A DNA stretch of 6,130 bases, taken from an uncultured Anaerolineaceae bacterium (lineage in GTDB: Bacteria > Chloroflexota > Anaerolineae > Anaerolineales > Anaerolineaceae). The notes beneath the pieces are model-generated. The model was given only the letters and a program-made list of their open reading frames with translations, did no database searches and was not told where the DNA came from. The position numbers were made by a program, and so were the translations under genes. The DNA lies in contig CALAEB010000047.1 of the NCBI GenBank assembly GCA_937890875.1, positions 1-6,130 on the forward strand, in the 5' to 3' direction. Position 1 is the first letter of the stretch; the number at the start of each line of letters is the position of its first letter. Below, piece by piece: positions 5,265 through 6,130 of the stretch.

Positions 5265-6130
5265 ACGGCTCGGCAGACAACGCCGGAACGAACTGCCTGG
5301 CACGGATCATGGCGACCAGCATTTGAACCACCAAAGCGACGCTCATGCCCAACGCAATGACCAGAATGCCGTCCCATCGCTGCGTTCGGACACCGGCAAC
5401 GATAAATAAAATAATTACGGCAAAGAAAGCAAGCAGCGCCTGCAGAATGCCGTTTGTTTTTTTCTTATGCAAGAGAATGGCCTGATAAAAATTCAAAAGC
5501 GCATTGAAAAACGGGATCAGAAAAACTGCCCGCAGCGCTCCTTCCGCCAAAACGAAAAGATCGCCGGTCAACCCGGAAAAACGGATAAACCAGAATTCTT
5601 TCAGCGGTGTGAACAGGAACAAAAGATAAACAGCGGTGGATGCCGCCCCGACAAAGACTGTGAATTTCCGGACGGCGCGGTAAAACCCGGGCCGTGTGAG
5701 CAAAGTCAGCGTCACTTCATTGCAGGCGTTACCAAACGCGCGCAAAATATTCAACAATCCGGAAAGGACTGGCCAAACGGCCAAGGACGCAATCGGGTTG
5801 ATCATTCGGCTCATCGCCGCGCTGCCGAGAGACATCCAGCCGAAATTAATCAGCTGCGTCACAATCAGCGGAACCGAGAAAACAATTAATTCCCGCCAGG
5901 ATATCACATCTGCAGCCGGATTATGATCCAGATAGGCCCGCGCCACCGGACGGCCTTTCACTCCGGCATAAATGGCTTCCGCAATTACACCGGCGGACAA
6001 AGCCGCCGCGCCAACCATCGTCCCGGTCACATGCTCCCGCAGCAGAAATCCAATTAAAAGTGTGCTCAGCAAAGTGCACATCCGCACACCGGAACCGATG
6101 GTAACCAATTTTGAGAATCCGCAGCGGATC
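5242..6130 (-). CDS. MATE-like (MOP superfamily) membrane transporter, C-terminal part
   Basis: The - strand frame is open to the window edge with no stop, giving 295 visible residues. The TTG at 6106-6108 is probably an internal leucine, since in-frame codons continue upstream. About seven or eight hydrophobic segments are visible, near visible residues 17-31, 36-56, 80-98, 112-129, 156-174, 193-215, 230-247 and 254-275. The stretch from SWRELIVFSVPL (77-88), with its SLGSAAMSRM (100-109) and AVWPVLSGLL (117-126), resembles the start of the second half of a MATE-type flippase or multidrug exporter. FGNACNEVTLTLL (132-144) also recalls ANK-like MOP proteins. The visible part is long enough for half or more of a 440-480 residue MOP protein. 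The substrate cannot be inferred. No transporter partner gene is adjacent; it converges on the YcgN-like gene and no terminator is seen between them. It could also be a polysaccharide flippase relative. Confidence 0.8.
   Translation of the reverse strand, partial: IRCGFSKLVTIGSGVRMCTLLSTLLIGFLLREHVTGTMVGAAALSAGVIAEAIYAGVKGRPVARAYLDHNPAADVISWRELIVFSVPLIVTQLINFGWMSLGSAAMSRMINPIASLAVWPVLSGLLNILRAFGNACNEVTLTLLTRPGFYRAVRKFTVFVGAASTAVYLLFLFTPLKEFWFIRFSGLTGDLFVLAEGALRAVFLIPFFNALLNFYQAILLHKKKTNGILQALLAFFAVIILFIVAGVRTQRWDGILVIALGMSVALVVQMLVAMIRARQFVPALSAEPFKAADLQ

Noticed and set aside
5272..5297. Hairpin GGCAG / CTGCC after the YcgN-like stop as a terminator
   Set aside because: Only 5 bp with a 16-base loop and no T-run, and it lies inside the transporter coding sequence.
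5467..5926. Open frames on the + strand opposite the transporter gene
   Set aside because: Their translations are rich in charged and Gln residues with no domain pattern, while the - strand gives clear membrane segments.
6106..6108. TTG as the start codon of the transporter
   Set aside because: The frame stays open upstream to the window edge and no ribosome site precedes this codon; a MOP transporter should be longer than 288 residues.

Overview
This window reads as ordinary bacterial chromosome of roughly balanced base composition (by eye a little above half G+C), densely packed, with four + strand gene blocks followed by one convergent - strand gene. No RNA gene, insertion sequence, phage gene or CRISPR array is visible. 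The best guess for the host is an anaerobic Chloroflexota bacterium (Anaerolineae-like). This rests on remembered sequence style: the dihydrouridine synthase carries APMDGYSD, SYTEFINALDV and a GCS active site, and the membrane protein and the 233-residue hypothetical resemble proteins I associate with that group. It is an inference, held with moderate confidence.

Layout. Positions 1-548 hold the C-terminal part of diaminopimelate decarboxylase (lysA), the last step of lysine synthesis. After a 182-base gap come serC (731-1801) and a short D-3-phosphoglycerate dehydrogenase, serA (1819-2757), 17 bases apart. Together they encode the first two steps of phosphorylated serine synthesis, and a strong intrinsic terminator (2790-2827) closes the unit. 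A 322-base non-coding stretch (2758-3079) holds that terminator, several inverted repeats and a perfect TATAAT. It leads into a compact, overlapping three-gene unit: a 233-residue protein of unknown function (3080-3781), a tRNA-dihydrouridine synthase (3760-4758) and a YcgN-like cysteine-cluster protein (4755-5264). The last gene overlaps, tail to tail, the end of a MATE-like membrane transporter on the - strand (5242 to beyond 6130).

How the genes work together. SerA oxidises 3-phosphoglycerate and SerC transaminates the product to phosphoserine; the phosphatase (SerB) is not here. SerA is the short form without an ACT domain and has lysines where the usual catalytic histidine sits. The second unit links a tRNA-modifying flavoenzyme with a probable metal-binding protein and an uncharacterised two-domain protein. 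That linkage is the least explained part of the window, though nothing here proves a new system. Most of the window is housekeeping.
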